The notes beneath the pieces were generated by a model. That model saw only the letters and a list, made by a program, of their open reading frames with translations. It was not told where the DNA came from and did not search any database. Shown in pieces: positions 1 to 5,073 of a DNA stretch of 5,073 nt (its first letter is position 1; every line of letters begins with the position of its first letter). The position numbers and the translations under genes were made by a program. Source of the DNA: Chitinophagaceae bacterium (GTDB lineage: Bacteria > Bacteroidota > Bacteroidia > Chitinophagales > Chitinophagaceae); assembly GCA_003151295.1 (NCBI GenBank), contig PLXD01000333.1, forward strand, positions 1-5,073, read 5' to 3'.

Positions 1-155
1 TTGTAAAACTCATCGTATTTACCCGGTGCTACATATACTTTTGAAGCGGCATCGCCACCAATGGCATCAGCCGTATTTTTGGGTTTACAGGAGTAAAAAC
101 CATTTAACAGGAAAGTGCCTGCAATGGCATAAAGCAGGTATGTATTCTTTTTCAT
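1..155 (-). CDS. nosZ: Nitrous-oxide reductase NosZ, clade II, N-terminal fragment
   Basis: NosZ is the periplasmic multicopper enzyme that reduces N2O to N2, the last step of denitrification. Only the first 51 codons are present; the gene runs off the left edge, so the CuA and CuZ ligands cannot be checked. What is visible is a Sec-type signal (MKKNTYLLYAIAG onward, hydrophobic to about residue 20), a cysteine at residue 23 in the context FYSC followed by KPKNTADAIGGDAASK, then KVYVAPGKYDEFY. That last stretch is the start of the beta-propeller as I know it from Bacteroidota clade II NosZ. There is no twin-arginine motif, which fits clade II (Sec-exported) rather than clade I (Tat-exported) enzymes. 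Cys23 suggests a lipid anchor, although FYSC is a weak lipobox. The gene starts 34 bases after the stop of the cytochrome gene on the same strand, so they are probably one operon. No Shine-Dalgarno sequence is seen; the leader is AT-rich. The identification rests on recalled family sequence. Confidence 0.85.
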   Translation of the reverse strand, partial: MKKNTYLLYAIAGTFLLNGFYSCKPKNTADAIGGDAASKVYVAPGKYDEFY

Positions 156-189
156 TTTGATTGAATTATATTTTATAATAGTGTTAGTT

Positions 190-666
190 TTATTTTACCC
201 CGTCATTTTTACGCATGAACTCATAAATATTGCGGGCATCTTCACCAGTTAAATTTTGATTCGGCATTCTAACAAGGCAAATTTCAAGCATGGCCTGTGC
301 TTTAGGGTCTTTATTAATCATTTCATCAGGATTGGTAGCAAAGTTCATGATCCAGGCTGCGGTATGACGACCGGTAACTCCTTTCCACCCCGGACCTACC
401 AGTTTTTCACCTGTCAGTTTGTGACAGGCGCTGCATTTAACAGAATAGACTTTTTCGCCCGATCCTGCTTTAGCGGCGTCCAATGTCGCACTAACCTCGA
501 CACTGGTAAATTTCCCTTCACCCCTGTTTGGATCATAGGAAGCAACGGTATTTGAATCTCCTTTTCCCCCTATGTCCTCAGGTCATTTTTTTTCATGTGT
601 GGAATTCATATTGTTGCAGGCCACCAGACCGGCAACAAACAGACCGAGTAAAACCAGTTTTTTCAT
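190..666 (-). pseudogene. nos-linked lipoprotein cytochrome c, interrupted by an in-frame TGA
   Basis: This is a small single-haem c-type cytochrome of the kind found next to nosZ in Bacteroidota, a candidate electron donor to NosZ. The frame from ATG 666 to TAA 190 spans 158 codons. Codons 1-17 form a lipoprotein signal (MKKLVLLGLFVAGLVAC, lipobox LVAC). Codon 28 is TGA (583-585). The same frame then runs on without a stop as a linker (PEDIGGKGDSN, then YDPNRGEGKFTSVEV) and the haem domain: C78-S-A-C81-H82, then KLVGPGWKGVTGRH, AAWIMNF, and M134 in VRMPNQNLT as the likely sixth haem ligand. Both sides of the TGA look like normal family sequence in one frame, so a single substitution explains it better than an indel. 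If the TGA is real, the product is a 27-residue peptide, and internal restarts (for example TTG at 483) would lack export and haem attachment. A sequencing error or readthrough would restore a full lipoprotein. Confidence 0.82.
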
Positions 667-823
667 AAATAATTTTTTATTAGGCCACAAGATTAGAAAG
701 AATTTGACCGGCATTTTATGCGTTCGATCATATTGTAAAGACCCAATGCCCTTTTGCGCTTTAAAAGTTATTGCAGTCATTCCCTAAATATTGCCCAGGC
801 CCATGAATGCTGAAGAAATAAAG

Positions 824-847
824 AAAATATGATTTTCGTCATGTTTT
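824..847. promoter_or_regulatory. Crp/Fnr-type operator in the nos-crp divergent region
   Basis: This 24-base imperfect palindrome has nine-base arms, AAAATATGA and TCATGTTTT, with eight of nine positions pairing around a six-base centre (TTTTCG). The core ATGA-N6-TCAT (829-842) recurs upstream of the membrane protein and between the stress-protein genes. The spacing and symmetry match a Crp/Fnr dimer site, close to the FNR consensus TTGAT-N4-ATCAA but with A/T at the outer positions. Its centre lies about 170 bases upstream of the cytochrome start and 84 upstream of the crp start, so it could act on both divergent units. Binding is inferred, not shown. Confidence 0.6.
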
Positions 848-886
848 TTTCAACCTAATGTCATAAAGCAGAAAGGATTCTATATC

Positions 887-894
887 TAAATTTG
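887..894 (+). promoter_or_regulatory. Bacteroidota-type -7 element upstream of the regulator gene
   Basis: TAAATTTG is a perfect match to the Bacteroidota sigma -7 consensus TAnnTTTG and lies 26 bases before the ATG at 920. It would place transcription start near 901. I see no matching TTG at the usual distance upstream (about -33), which would fit a promoter needing an activator. The palindrome centred at 835.5 would then sit near -65. Confidence 0.5.
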
Positions 895-913
895 GCTATC
901 TTTTAATAACCAA
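892..913. promoter_or_regulatory. Second dyad over the crp promoter, possible autoregulatory site
   Basis: TTGGCTAT (892-899) and ATAACCAA (906-913) form an inverted repeat with one mismatch per arm around a six-base spacer. The N6 spacing is that of a Crp-family dimer site, but the half-site differs from ATGA/TCAT. It overlaps the -7 element and the predicted start of transcription, a position typical of repression, and ends six bases before the ATG. It could instead be a weak leader hairpin. Confidence 0.35.
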
Positions 914-919
914 CCACGT

Positions 920-1516
920 ATGATGATAAATGACGATGTGTTGTTAGCTTGGGGAGCCACCTACAAACAGGTAGCCGCTAGGGAAACCGTATTCAAAGAA
1001 GGTATGGAGGGGCGTTTCTATTGCCAGCTGATCAGCGGTTCAATACGATGGGTGAATATTACAGATGATGGAAAAGAGTTTATCCAAAATATGATCGAAC
1101 CCGGGGAATGTTTTGGAGAATTACCTTTATTTGATGACCTTCCTTACGCCGCTTCCGCCATTGCTAACAAGGACTCTGTTATTATCCGGTTGCATAAGAC
1201 CATTTTTCACCAATTATTAAAAGATTGCCCGGAGATACATTTCGAATTCAGCCATTTACTAACACAGCGTTTACGATTCAAACTCCTGTTTATTCAAGAA
1301 TTAGCCAATTCAGACCCTGAACATACGATACTTACACTCCTCAATTATTTTAAAAAAACCCAAAAAAATATTTGTCAGATATGTAACAAGGTGAGGCTGA
1401 CAAGGCAGCAAATTGCCGATATGACAGGATTACGTGTCGCGACGGTGATACGCACTATCCGCGGACTGCAAGAAAAAGGTACACTTACCATCGACAAAGG
1501 GAAGATTTACTGTTAA
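920..1516 (+). CDS. Crp/Fnr-family transcriptional regulator
   Basis: This is a 198-residue cytoplasmic DNA-binding regulator, short for the family (usually about 210-250). Residues about 15-110 form the cyclic-nucleotide-binding-like beta-barrel (VNITDDGKEFIQNMIEPGECFGELPLF). The arginine that holds the cAMP phosphate in E. coli CRP is absent: after GELPLFDD the chain reads LPYAASA. A dimerisation helix follows (about 108-130), then a winged helix-turn-helix with TRQQIADMTGLRVATVIRTI (161-180). There are six cysteines (35, 64, 103, 152, 155, 198), including C152-Q-I-C155 just before the HTH. In the recognition helix, the position held by glutamate in FNR and CRP is Ala174. The ATG at 920 is chosen because it sits 26 bases after a good -7 element; ATG 923 is equally possible. 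It diverges from the nos operon and is followed 63 bases later by the membrane-protein gene, so regulation of N2O respiration is the likely role. Its effector is unknown. Confidence 0.88.
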   Translation: MMINDDVLLAWGATYKQVAARETVFKEGMEGRFYCQLISGSIRWVNITDDGKEFIQNMIEPGECFGELPLFDDLPYAASAIANKDSVIIRLHKTIFHQLLKDCPEIHFEFSHLLTQRLRFKLLFIQELANSDPEHTILTLLNYFKKTQKNICQICNKVRLTRQQIADMTGLRVATVIRTIRGLQEKGTLTIDKGKIYC

Positions 1517-1520
1517 AATT

Positions 1521-1534
1521 ATGAGTCCAATCAT
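1521..1534. promoter_or_regulatory. Crp/Fnr-type operator before the membrane-protein gene
   Basis: ATGAG-TCCA-ATCAT is the second exact ATGA-N6-TCAT palindrome in the window. It lies four bases after the crp stop codon, with its centre at 1527.5. A near -7 element, TATTTTG (1558-1564, one base shorter than TAnnTTTG), would set the transcription start near 1571 and place this dyad close to -43, the classical position for activation by Crp/Fnr proteins. The predicted leader would then be only about nine bases, so the promoter assignment is tentative. Confidence 0.55.
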
Positions 1535-1579
1535 ATACCGCTGCAATAAGATTCGGTTATTTTGTTATAAATACGAGGC

Positions 1580-2788
1580 ATGAATGACGCTCGAAAGAAA
1601 TGGTTGCAACTTTCACTTTTTAATCTTTTACTGGTTGCCTGCATCGGTGTTGTACTACGCTATAAAATCGCTTTCCCGCTGCCTTTCATAGACCAGAAAT
1701 TTTTGTTACATGGACACTCCCATTTTGCTTTTGCCGGTTGGGTTACCCAGGCTTTAATGAGTTTACTGGTAGGGCATCTGGCTAAGGGGGGGTTAAATAA
1801 TGCCTTTATAAAATACCGCTGGATATTATGGGCTAACCTGATCGCGGCCTATGGGATGCTGGTTACTTTTCCTATCGAGGGCTATGCACCGCTATCCATT
1901 TTCTTTTCGACCCTTTCCATTATTGTATCCTACGCTTTTGCAGTGATTTACTGGAAAGACCTGAACCGAACACAGAACCAGGGCGTATCCCGCATCTGGT
2001 TCCAAGCTGCTATTTTCTTTAATGCAATATCCTCATTGGGTCCATTTTCATTGGCTTACATGCTGGCCAGTAAGCATTTTAATCAATCTTTTTACCTAGG
2101 TTCCGTCTATTTCTTTCTGCATTTTCAATACAATGGGTGGTTCTTCTTTGCCTGCATGGGCCTGCTGGCCAATCGATTATCGCAAAATGGGGTATCCGAT
2201 AAAAAACTACAATTTATTTTTAATCTCTTCTTTATTCCTTGTATTCCGGCATATTTACTTTCCGTCTTGTGGTTGCCCCTTCCATTGTGGGTATATCTGT
2301 TGGCAGTACTTGCGGTACTGCTTCAATTGACGGGATGGGTTTATTTAGTAAACTGTACCCGGGCTGTAATCGGTAACGTAAAGCTATGCACCGATAAATT
2401 TACACAATACATTTTTGTACTATGCGCATTGGCATTTTCAATAAAATTAGTTTTACAAAGCCTATCGGCCATTCCCTCCTTAAGTCAACTGGCATTTGGT
2501 TTCCGCCCCATCGTAATTGGGTACCTTCACCTGGTATTACTCGGTGTGATTACCCTATTTATTCTTGGTTATTGCACCGGTCAAAGGCTAATACCGGTTA
2601 ATAAAACAGTACTGACAGGATTGGTGATATTTATTACCGGGATAATTTGTAATGAAGCACTTTTGATGGTGCAGGGAATAGGCAACATGAATTATATGGC
2701 TGTCCCTTCTATCAATCTATTATTACTGGGTGCGGCTCTATTATTATTTAGCGGCATGGTAATTTTAAACTATGGAGTGCTTGCGTGA
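1580..2788 (+). CDS. Polytopic membrane protein with histidine motifs, nos-linked
   Basis: This 402-residue protein is almost entirely hydrophobic and has about 12 likely membrane helices (roughly 11-29, 44-66, 80-98, 104-124, 137-162, 173-196, 212-232, 237-258, 275-297, 309-332, 342-360, 376-398). Histidines sit at helix ends: H44-G-H46-S-H48-FAFAGW, H181-FQYNGW, and R309 with H317 in GFRPIVIGYLHLVLLG. These recall haem- or copper-binding membrane proteins such as NnrS and subunit I of haem-copper oxidases, but I do not see the full ligand set of either, so no function is assigned. I recall similar proteins only as uncharacterised Bacteroidota entries. It follows the Crp/Fnr gene by 63 bases and has its own candidate operator. 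A haem or copper role in N2O or NO metabolism is inferred from context. GAGG sits one base before the ATG, too close for a normal ribosome-binding site. Its last 19 bases overlap the end of the opposing stress-protein gene. Confidence 0.7.
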   Translation: MNDARKKWLQLSLFNLLLVACIGVVLRYKIAFPLPFIDQKFLLHGHSHFAFAGWVTQALMSLLVGHLAKGGLNNAFIKYRWILWANLIAAYGMLVTFPIEGYAPLSIFFSTLSIIVSYAFAVIYWKDLNRTQNQGVSRIWFQAAIFFNAISSLGPFSLAYMLASKHFNQSFYLGSVYFFLHFQYNGWFFFACMGLLANRLSQNGVSDKKLQFIFNLFFIPCIPAYLLSVLWLPLPLWVYLLAVLAVLLQLTGWVYLVNCTRAVIGNVKLCTDKFTQYIFVLCALAFSIKLVLQSLSAIPSLSQLAFGFRPIVIGYLHLVLLGVITLFILGYCTGQRLIPVNKTVLTGLVIFITGIICNEALLMVQGIGNMNYMAVPSINLLLLGAALLLFSGMVILNYGVLA

Positions 2789-3606
2789 ATGCTCATGACG
2801 GGCACTTGGCTATGAAAGACAATCTTTTTCGCTTGGCTGGTATGAAATTCCAGGAAACCATGTTTTTTGGGGAAGACCAGCAAAAGATCGGCCGGGTGGC
2901 TACCCAGGTATTCGCTGATCCCTTCCTCCACCTTTTTCATCGGGACAAAATGAACTTCCGGGCAGATCTCGCGTAGCCTGTCCTTCCACGAATTAAATTC
3001 AAAAGCGGCTTCTGCCTCATTCTTTGCGTCCCGCCGCGCCGAGCTGATATTGATAACGTCGAAGCTGGCGTTGAATATTTCCCGGAAATCCTTTAAAAAA
3101 GAAATGGACACCGGAATCCCCCCTACTATATCGTCCAGGTCGCAGGCCAGCACAATCTTCTTAATGGAGTGAAAAACGGCATTCTCAGGAACGACGATCA
3201 GAGGATAAGGCAGGTGGCGGATAACGCCAGCCAAAGGGTTGCCCGCCAGGACCCTTTCCAGGGAATTGCCGGCATTTCCCATGATTACCACGAAGGGATC
3301 TTTCCGTACGCAGAATTCCTCCACCCGGTATTCCACTGAGCCCGTTTCCATATCGGTGGAGATATTCAGTTTGCCATCCGTTCTTTTGATCAATTCTTCC
3401 CGGAGCTGTTTTAACCCATCGGCTCCATGCTGCTGCATTTCTTCAAAAACATAGTCGTTCATAGGGATCTCGGCCGTACTGACAGGTATCTGAAGGACAT
3501 GAATCAGGTTTAGGGCCGCCCCCATGGCAATGGCCATATCCGCCGCATAACGAGCGGCATTGTCCGAACTGGCTGAAAAATTGACGGGAACCACTATTGT
3601 CTTCAT
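2770..3606 (-). CDS. Tandem universal stress protein (UspA family)
   Basis: This 278-residue cytoplasmic protein has two Usp domains in tandem, the usual Bacteroidota arrangement. Domain 1 (1-140) begins MKTIVVPVNFSASSDNAARYA, continues with LNLIHVL, and ends with a glycine loop G110-N-A-G113 then G122-N and PYPLIVVPE. The loop is a degenerate version of the ATP-binding G-x2-G-x9-G(S/T): it is one residue short and has Asn in place of Ser/Thr. Domain 2 (about 147-278) starts IKKIVLACDLDDI and ends QVPVMSIHAS with no glycine loop, so nucleotide binding there is doubtful. The start at 3606 is preferred over an in-frame ATG at 3714 because the Usp fold begins at MKTIVV and the extra 36 codons cross a palindromic control region. 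The gene is divergent from another usp gene, and an FNR-like box lies between them. In other bacteria such proteins support survival under oxygen or energy limitation; the role here is inferred. Confidence 0.87.
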   Translation of the reverse strand: MKTIVVPVNFSASSDNAARYAADMAIAMGAALNLIHVLQIPVSTAEIPMNDYVFEEMQQHGADGLKQLREELIKRTDGKLNISTDMETGSVEYRVEEFCVRKDPFVVIMGNAGNSLERVLAGNPLAGVIRHLPYPLIVVPENAVFHSIKKIVLACDLDDIVGGIPVSISFLKDFREIFNASFDVINISSARRDAKNEAEAAFEFNSWKDRLREICPEVHFVPMKKVEEGISEYLGSHPADLLLVFPKKHGFLEFHTSQAKKIVFHSQVPVMSIHASTP

Positions 3607-3677
3607 ATCGTTGATTTTCTTAGTGCTAAGATAATACGGTTTGCCTTTCGGGAATATGACGGCAGTCGGGTCCTCAC

Positions 3678-3693
3678 TATGATTAACATCATA
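3678..3693. promoter_or_regulatory. FNR-like operator between the divergent usp genes
   Basis: TATGAT-TAAC-ATCATA is a perfect palindrome with six-base arms and a four-base spacer. It matches the FNR consensus TTGAT-N4-ATCAA except for the outermost base of each half, and it is the third exact ATGA-N6-TCAT site in the window. It lies 72 bases upstream of the leftward usp start and 90 upstream of the rightward one, so it can serve both. A weaker half-matched copy, ATGA-N6-TCAA, follows at 3701-3714. A near -7 element for the leftward gene (TATCTTAG on the minus strand, 3626-3633) would put this dyad near -66. Confidence 0.62.
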
Positions 3694-3740
3694 TAGCAGG
3701 ATGAAACAGGTCAATGGACCAGCGTCTTCTCCTCGCTATC

Positions 3741-3771
3741 TTACAGGTATAACTATTCTATATTCCTGTAA
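3741..3771. promoter_or_regulatory. 31-base dyad before the rightward usp gene
   Basis: TTACAGG (3741-3747) and CCTGTAA (3765-3771) are perfect inverted repeats. Including the inner ATA/TAT, ten of eleven arm positions pair around a nine-base centre. The dyad ends 11 bases before the ATG at 3783. It could be the operator of a second regulator or a hairpin in the mRNA leader shielding the start. It is not a terminator, since no T-run follows. It is unrelated in sequence to the ATGA-N6-TCAT sites. Confidence 0.45.
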
Positions 3772-3782
3772 ATACATTCATT

Positions 3783-4604
3783 ATGAAACGAATACTTTTT
3801 GTATGTGCCGGTGATGCCTTCCCGAATGGGGCGTTCGCCTTCCTGAAATCGCTGCAGGATCATGAGCCGGTGTTCGTAATGGGATTGTTTTATAGTCCCT
3901 TCGCGTCCGGGCCGATGGTAAAGGAGAGCCAAATGCCGGGCATGGCCCCTTATATTCTGTTAAAGGAGAAAGAGAAAAAGGTGGTGGAGGACAACAAGGC
4001 CCTGTTCGCCCGGCAATGCGAGCTCAGCTATATCAAGTACAATATCCACGAGCATGGGGAGGAATGGCATAAGGATATCCTGGCCGGGGAAAGCCGTTTT
4101 TCGGACCTTGTATTACTGAGCGGGGAATCGTTCTGTTCTGACATCAACAGCGAACAGCCCAATACATTCCTGCAGGAAGCTCTTCATGCCTCGGAATGTC
4201 CCGTGTTGATCGTGCCGGAAAACTATATAGTTCCAAACCGACTGTTAATCGCCTATGACGGAAGCAAGGAAAGCGTTCATGCAATAAAGCAGTTCTGTTA
4301 CCTGCTGCCTCATTATACGGACCTGCCTACGGAATTCATTTACGTGAAGGACGAGAATACACGGGAAATTCCCGATATCGACAATCTGAGAGCCTATTCC
4401 CGTCTTCATTTCAGCAGCATGAATTTTTCAAAATTACAGTTTAAGGCGGCCAATTATTTTGCAACCTGGATCGGGGATAAGCAGAATGTGCTGATGGTGA
4501 GCGGTTCGTTCGGCCGGTCTCCTTTTTCCTATGTTGCAAAGCGTAGTTTTGCGGAGCAGGTGATACACGATCATAAGATGCCGGTGTTTATTTCACATCT
4601 CTGA
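3783..4604 (+). CDS. Tandem universal stress protein, divergent Bacteroidota type
   Basis: This 273-residue cytoplasmic protein has two Usp-like halves. The N-terminal half (1-146) starts MKRILFVCAGDAFPNGAFAF, is diverged, and ends ASECPVLIVPE, the usual last strand of a Usp domain. The second half begins near residue 152 with NRLLIAYDGSKESVHAIKQF, the canonical Usp opening with the Asp-Gly-Ser turn. It ends VSGSFGRSPFSYVAKRSFAEQ then KMPVFISHL, a modified nucleotide-loop region typical of Bacteroidota Usp proteins. No membrane segment or signal is seen. The ATG at 3783 fits the first beta strand; no Shine-Dalgarno sequence precedes it, but a strong dyad does. It is divergent from the other usp gene and shares its FNR-like control region, so joint induction under low oxygen or respiratory stress is likely but inferred. 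It ends 31 bases short of the end of the opposing ftsH gene, with no convincing terminator between them. Confidence 0.85.
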   Translation: MKRILFVCAGDAFPNGAFAFLKSLQDHEPVFVMGLFYSPFASGPMVKESQMPGMAPYILLKEKEKKVVEDNKALFARQCELSYIKYNIHEHGEEWHKDILAGESRFSDLVLLSGESFCSDINSEQPNTFLQEALHASECPVLIVPENYIVPNRLLIAYDGSKESVHAIKQFCYLLPHYTDLPTEFIYVKDENTREIPDIDNLRAYSRLHFSSMNFSKLQFKAANYFATWIGDKQNVLMVSGSFGRSPFSYVAKRSFAEQVIHDHKMPVFISHL

Positions 4605-4635
4605 GTTGATGAATGAATGGCGGGAGTGGATTGTC

Positions 4636-5073
4636 TCAGGCGGCACGCGGGCCTAAGATCGCCTCCAAATCTTCCTTAAAGACCGTTTCCTTCTGCAGCA
4701 GGAGTTCTGCCAGTTTAGTCAATTCCGTTTTATGTTGCTGCAATAGGACCGTTGTCTGCTGATAGGCATCTCCTACCAGCTTACGCACTTCCTCGTCGAT
4801 CAGTTTACCGGTCTCTTCACTATAGGGTTTTTGAAATCCGGCGTCCCGGCTTCCGGCCGAATCATAGAAGCTGATATTGCCGATCTTCTTATCGAAGCCG
4901 TAATAGACGACCATGCTATATGCTTCCTTTGTGACTTTTTCCAGGTCGTCCAGCGCCCCGGAGGAGACTTCTCCAAAGATAAGCTCTTCGGCGGCACGTC
5001 CGCCGAGGGAGGCGCAGAGTGTTTGCTTGAATGCATCGGCCGTTTTCAGCTGGCGCTCTTCCGGTAAATACCA
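4636..5073 (-). CDS. ftsH: ATP-dependent zinc metalloprotease FtsH, C-terminal fragment
   Basis: FtsH is the membrane-anchored AAA+ protease that degrades unassembled membrane proteins and some regulators. Only the last 145 codons are present; the membrane helices, ATPase domain and HEAGH zinc site lie beyond the right edge. The visible part is the later peptidase M41 domain: WYLPEERQ, ASLGGRAAEELIFGEVSSGA, then LDDLEKVTKEAYSMVVYYGF. The second Asp of LDDLEKVT (fragment residue 43) aligns with the third zinc ligand of E. coli FtsH (Asp in the TGASND motif), so the active site looks intact as far as can be seen. A helical C-terminal region follows (EETGKLIDEEVRKLVGDAY, later LAELLLQKE) and the protein ends LEAILGPRAA. 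An apparent internal start at 4914 is only a methionine inside this frame. The gene converges with the rightward usp gene. It is probably core genome rather than part of the nos unit. Confidence 0.93.
   Translation of the reverse strand, partial: WYLPEERQLKTADAFKQTLCASLGGRAAEELIFGEVSSGALDDLEKVTKEAYSMVVYYGFDKKIGNISFYDSAGSRDAGFQKPYSEETGKLIDEEVRKLVGDAYQQTTVLLQQHKTELTKLAELLLQKETVFKEDLEAILGPRAA

Noticed and set aside
570..586. Selenocysteine insertion at the cytochrome TGA
   Set aside because: Only a three-base stem (CCT/AGG) can be drawn just downstream, no bacterial SECIS-like hairpin is evident, and I know of no Sec in this cytochrome family.
586..780. A separate 65-residue gene starting at 780 on the minus strand
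   Set aside because: Its only protein-like part is the lipoprotein signal from 666, which belongs to the interrupted cytochrome; the part before it shows no family features.
256..787. Plus-strand open frames over the cytochrome gene (256-555 and 572-787)
   Set aside because: They are antisense shadows of the cytochrome frame, with no recognisable domains or promoters.
2776..2806. Hairpin AGTGC/GCACT at the convergent gene ends as a bidirectional terminator
   Set aside because: It has five-base arms around a 21-base loop, lies inside coding sequence and is not followed by a T-run on either strand.
3619..3630. CTTAG-TG-CTAAG inverted repeat upstream of the leftward usp gene
   Set aside because: It is short and AT-rich and may occur by chance; it overlaps a possible -7 element, so it is too weak to list as a site.
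3607..3714. N-terminal extension of the leftward usp gene to an ATG at 3714
   Set aside because: The extra 36 codons do not resemble any Usp domain, the fold starts cleanly at MKTIVVP (3606), and the stretch contains the FNR-like palindrome.
4601..4639. Terminator between the rightward usp gene and ftsH
   Set aside because: CTGAG (4601-4605) and CTCAG (4635-4639) pair, but the stem is only five bases with a loop of about 29 and no T-run.

Overview
The window looks like Bacteroidota chromosome, probably from the Chitinophagales/Sphingobacteriales side. The evidence is the protein styles (clade II NosZ N-terminus, two divergent tandem-domain universal stress proteins, a short Crp-type regulator with a TRQQIADMTGLR helix-turn-helix), the near absence of Shine-Dalgarno sequences, and a perfect Bacteroidota-type -7 element (TAnnTTTG) before the regulator. 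No RNA genes, insertion sequences, CRISPR arrays or attachment sites were seen.

Layout. Bases 1-155 (minus) are the start of a clade II nitrous-oxide reductase gene, nosZ, running off the left edge. Just upstream of it in the same direction (190-666) is a gene for a small lipid-anchored c-type cytochrome; its reading frame is intact except for one in-frame TGA between signal peptide and haem domain. A control region (667-919) separates this leftward nos operon from two rightward genes: a Crp/Fnr-family regulator (920-1516) and a roughly 12-helix membrane protein with histidine-rich motifs (1580-2788). The latter overlaps tail to tail by 19 bases with a leftward universal stress protein (2770-3606). 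A 176-base divergent control region (3607-3782) leads to a second, rightward stress protein (3783-4604). The right edge (4636-5073, minus) is the C-terminal part of the FtsH protease.

How it fits together. The left half is a respiratory N2O-reduction locus: NosZ, a candidate electron-donating cytochrome, a dedicated regulator and a probable haem- or copper-related membrane protein. The most interesting observation is a palindrome ATGA-N6-TCAT that occurs exactly three times, and only in the three main intergenic regions: before nos/crp (829-842), before the membrane protein (1521-1534), and between the two stress-protein genes (3679-3692). It resembles the FNR box (TTGAT-N4-ATCAA) with altered outer bases. 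This suggests one Crp/Fnr-type regulon linking N2O respiration and the stress proteins, possibly controlled by the regulator encoded here. That regulator lacks the usual recognition-helix glutamate and the cAMP-binding arginine, and carries six cysteines.

Base composition changes from about 40% GC (sampled lines of the regulator and membrane-protein genes) to about 50% (stress-protein and ftsH side) near the tail-to-tail overlap. This may mark the edge of an acquired nos island.
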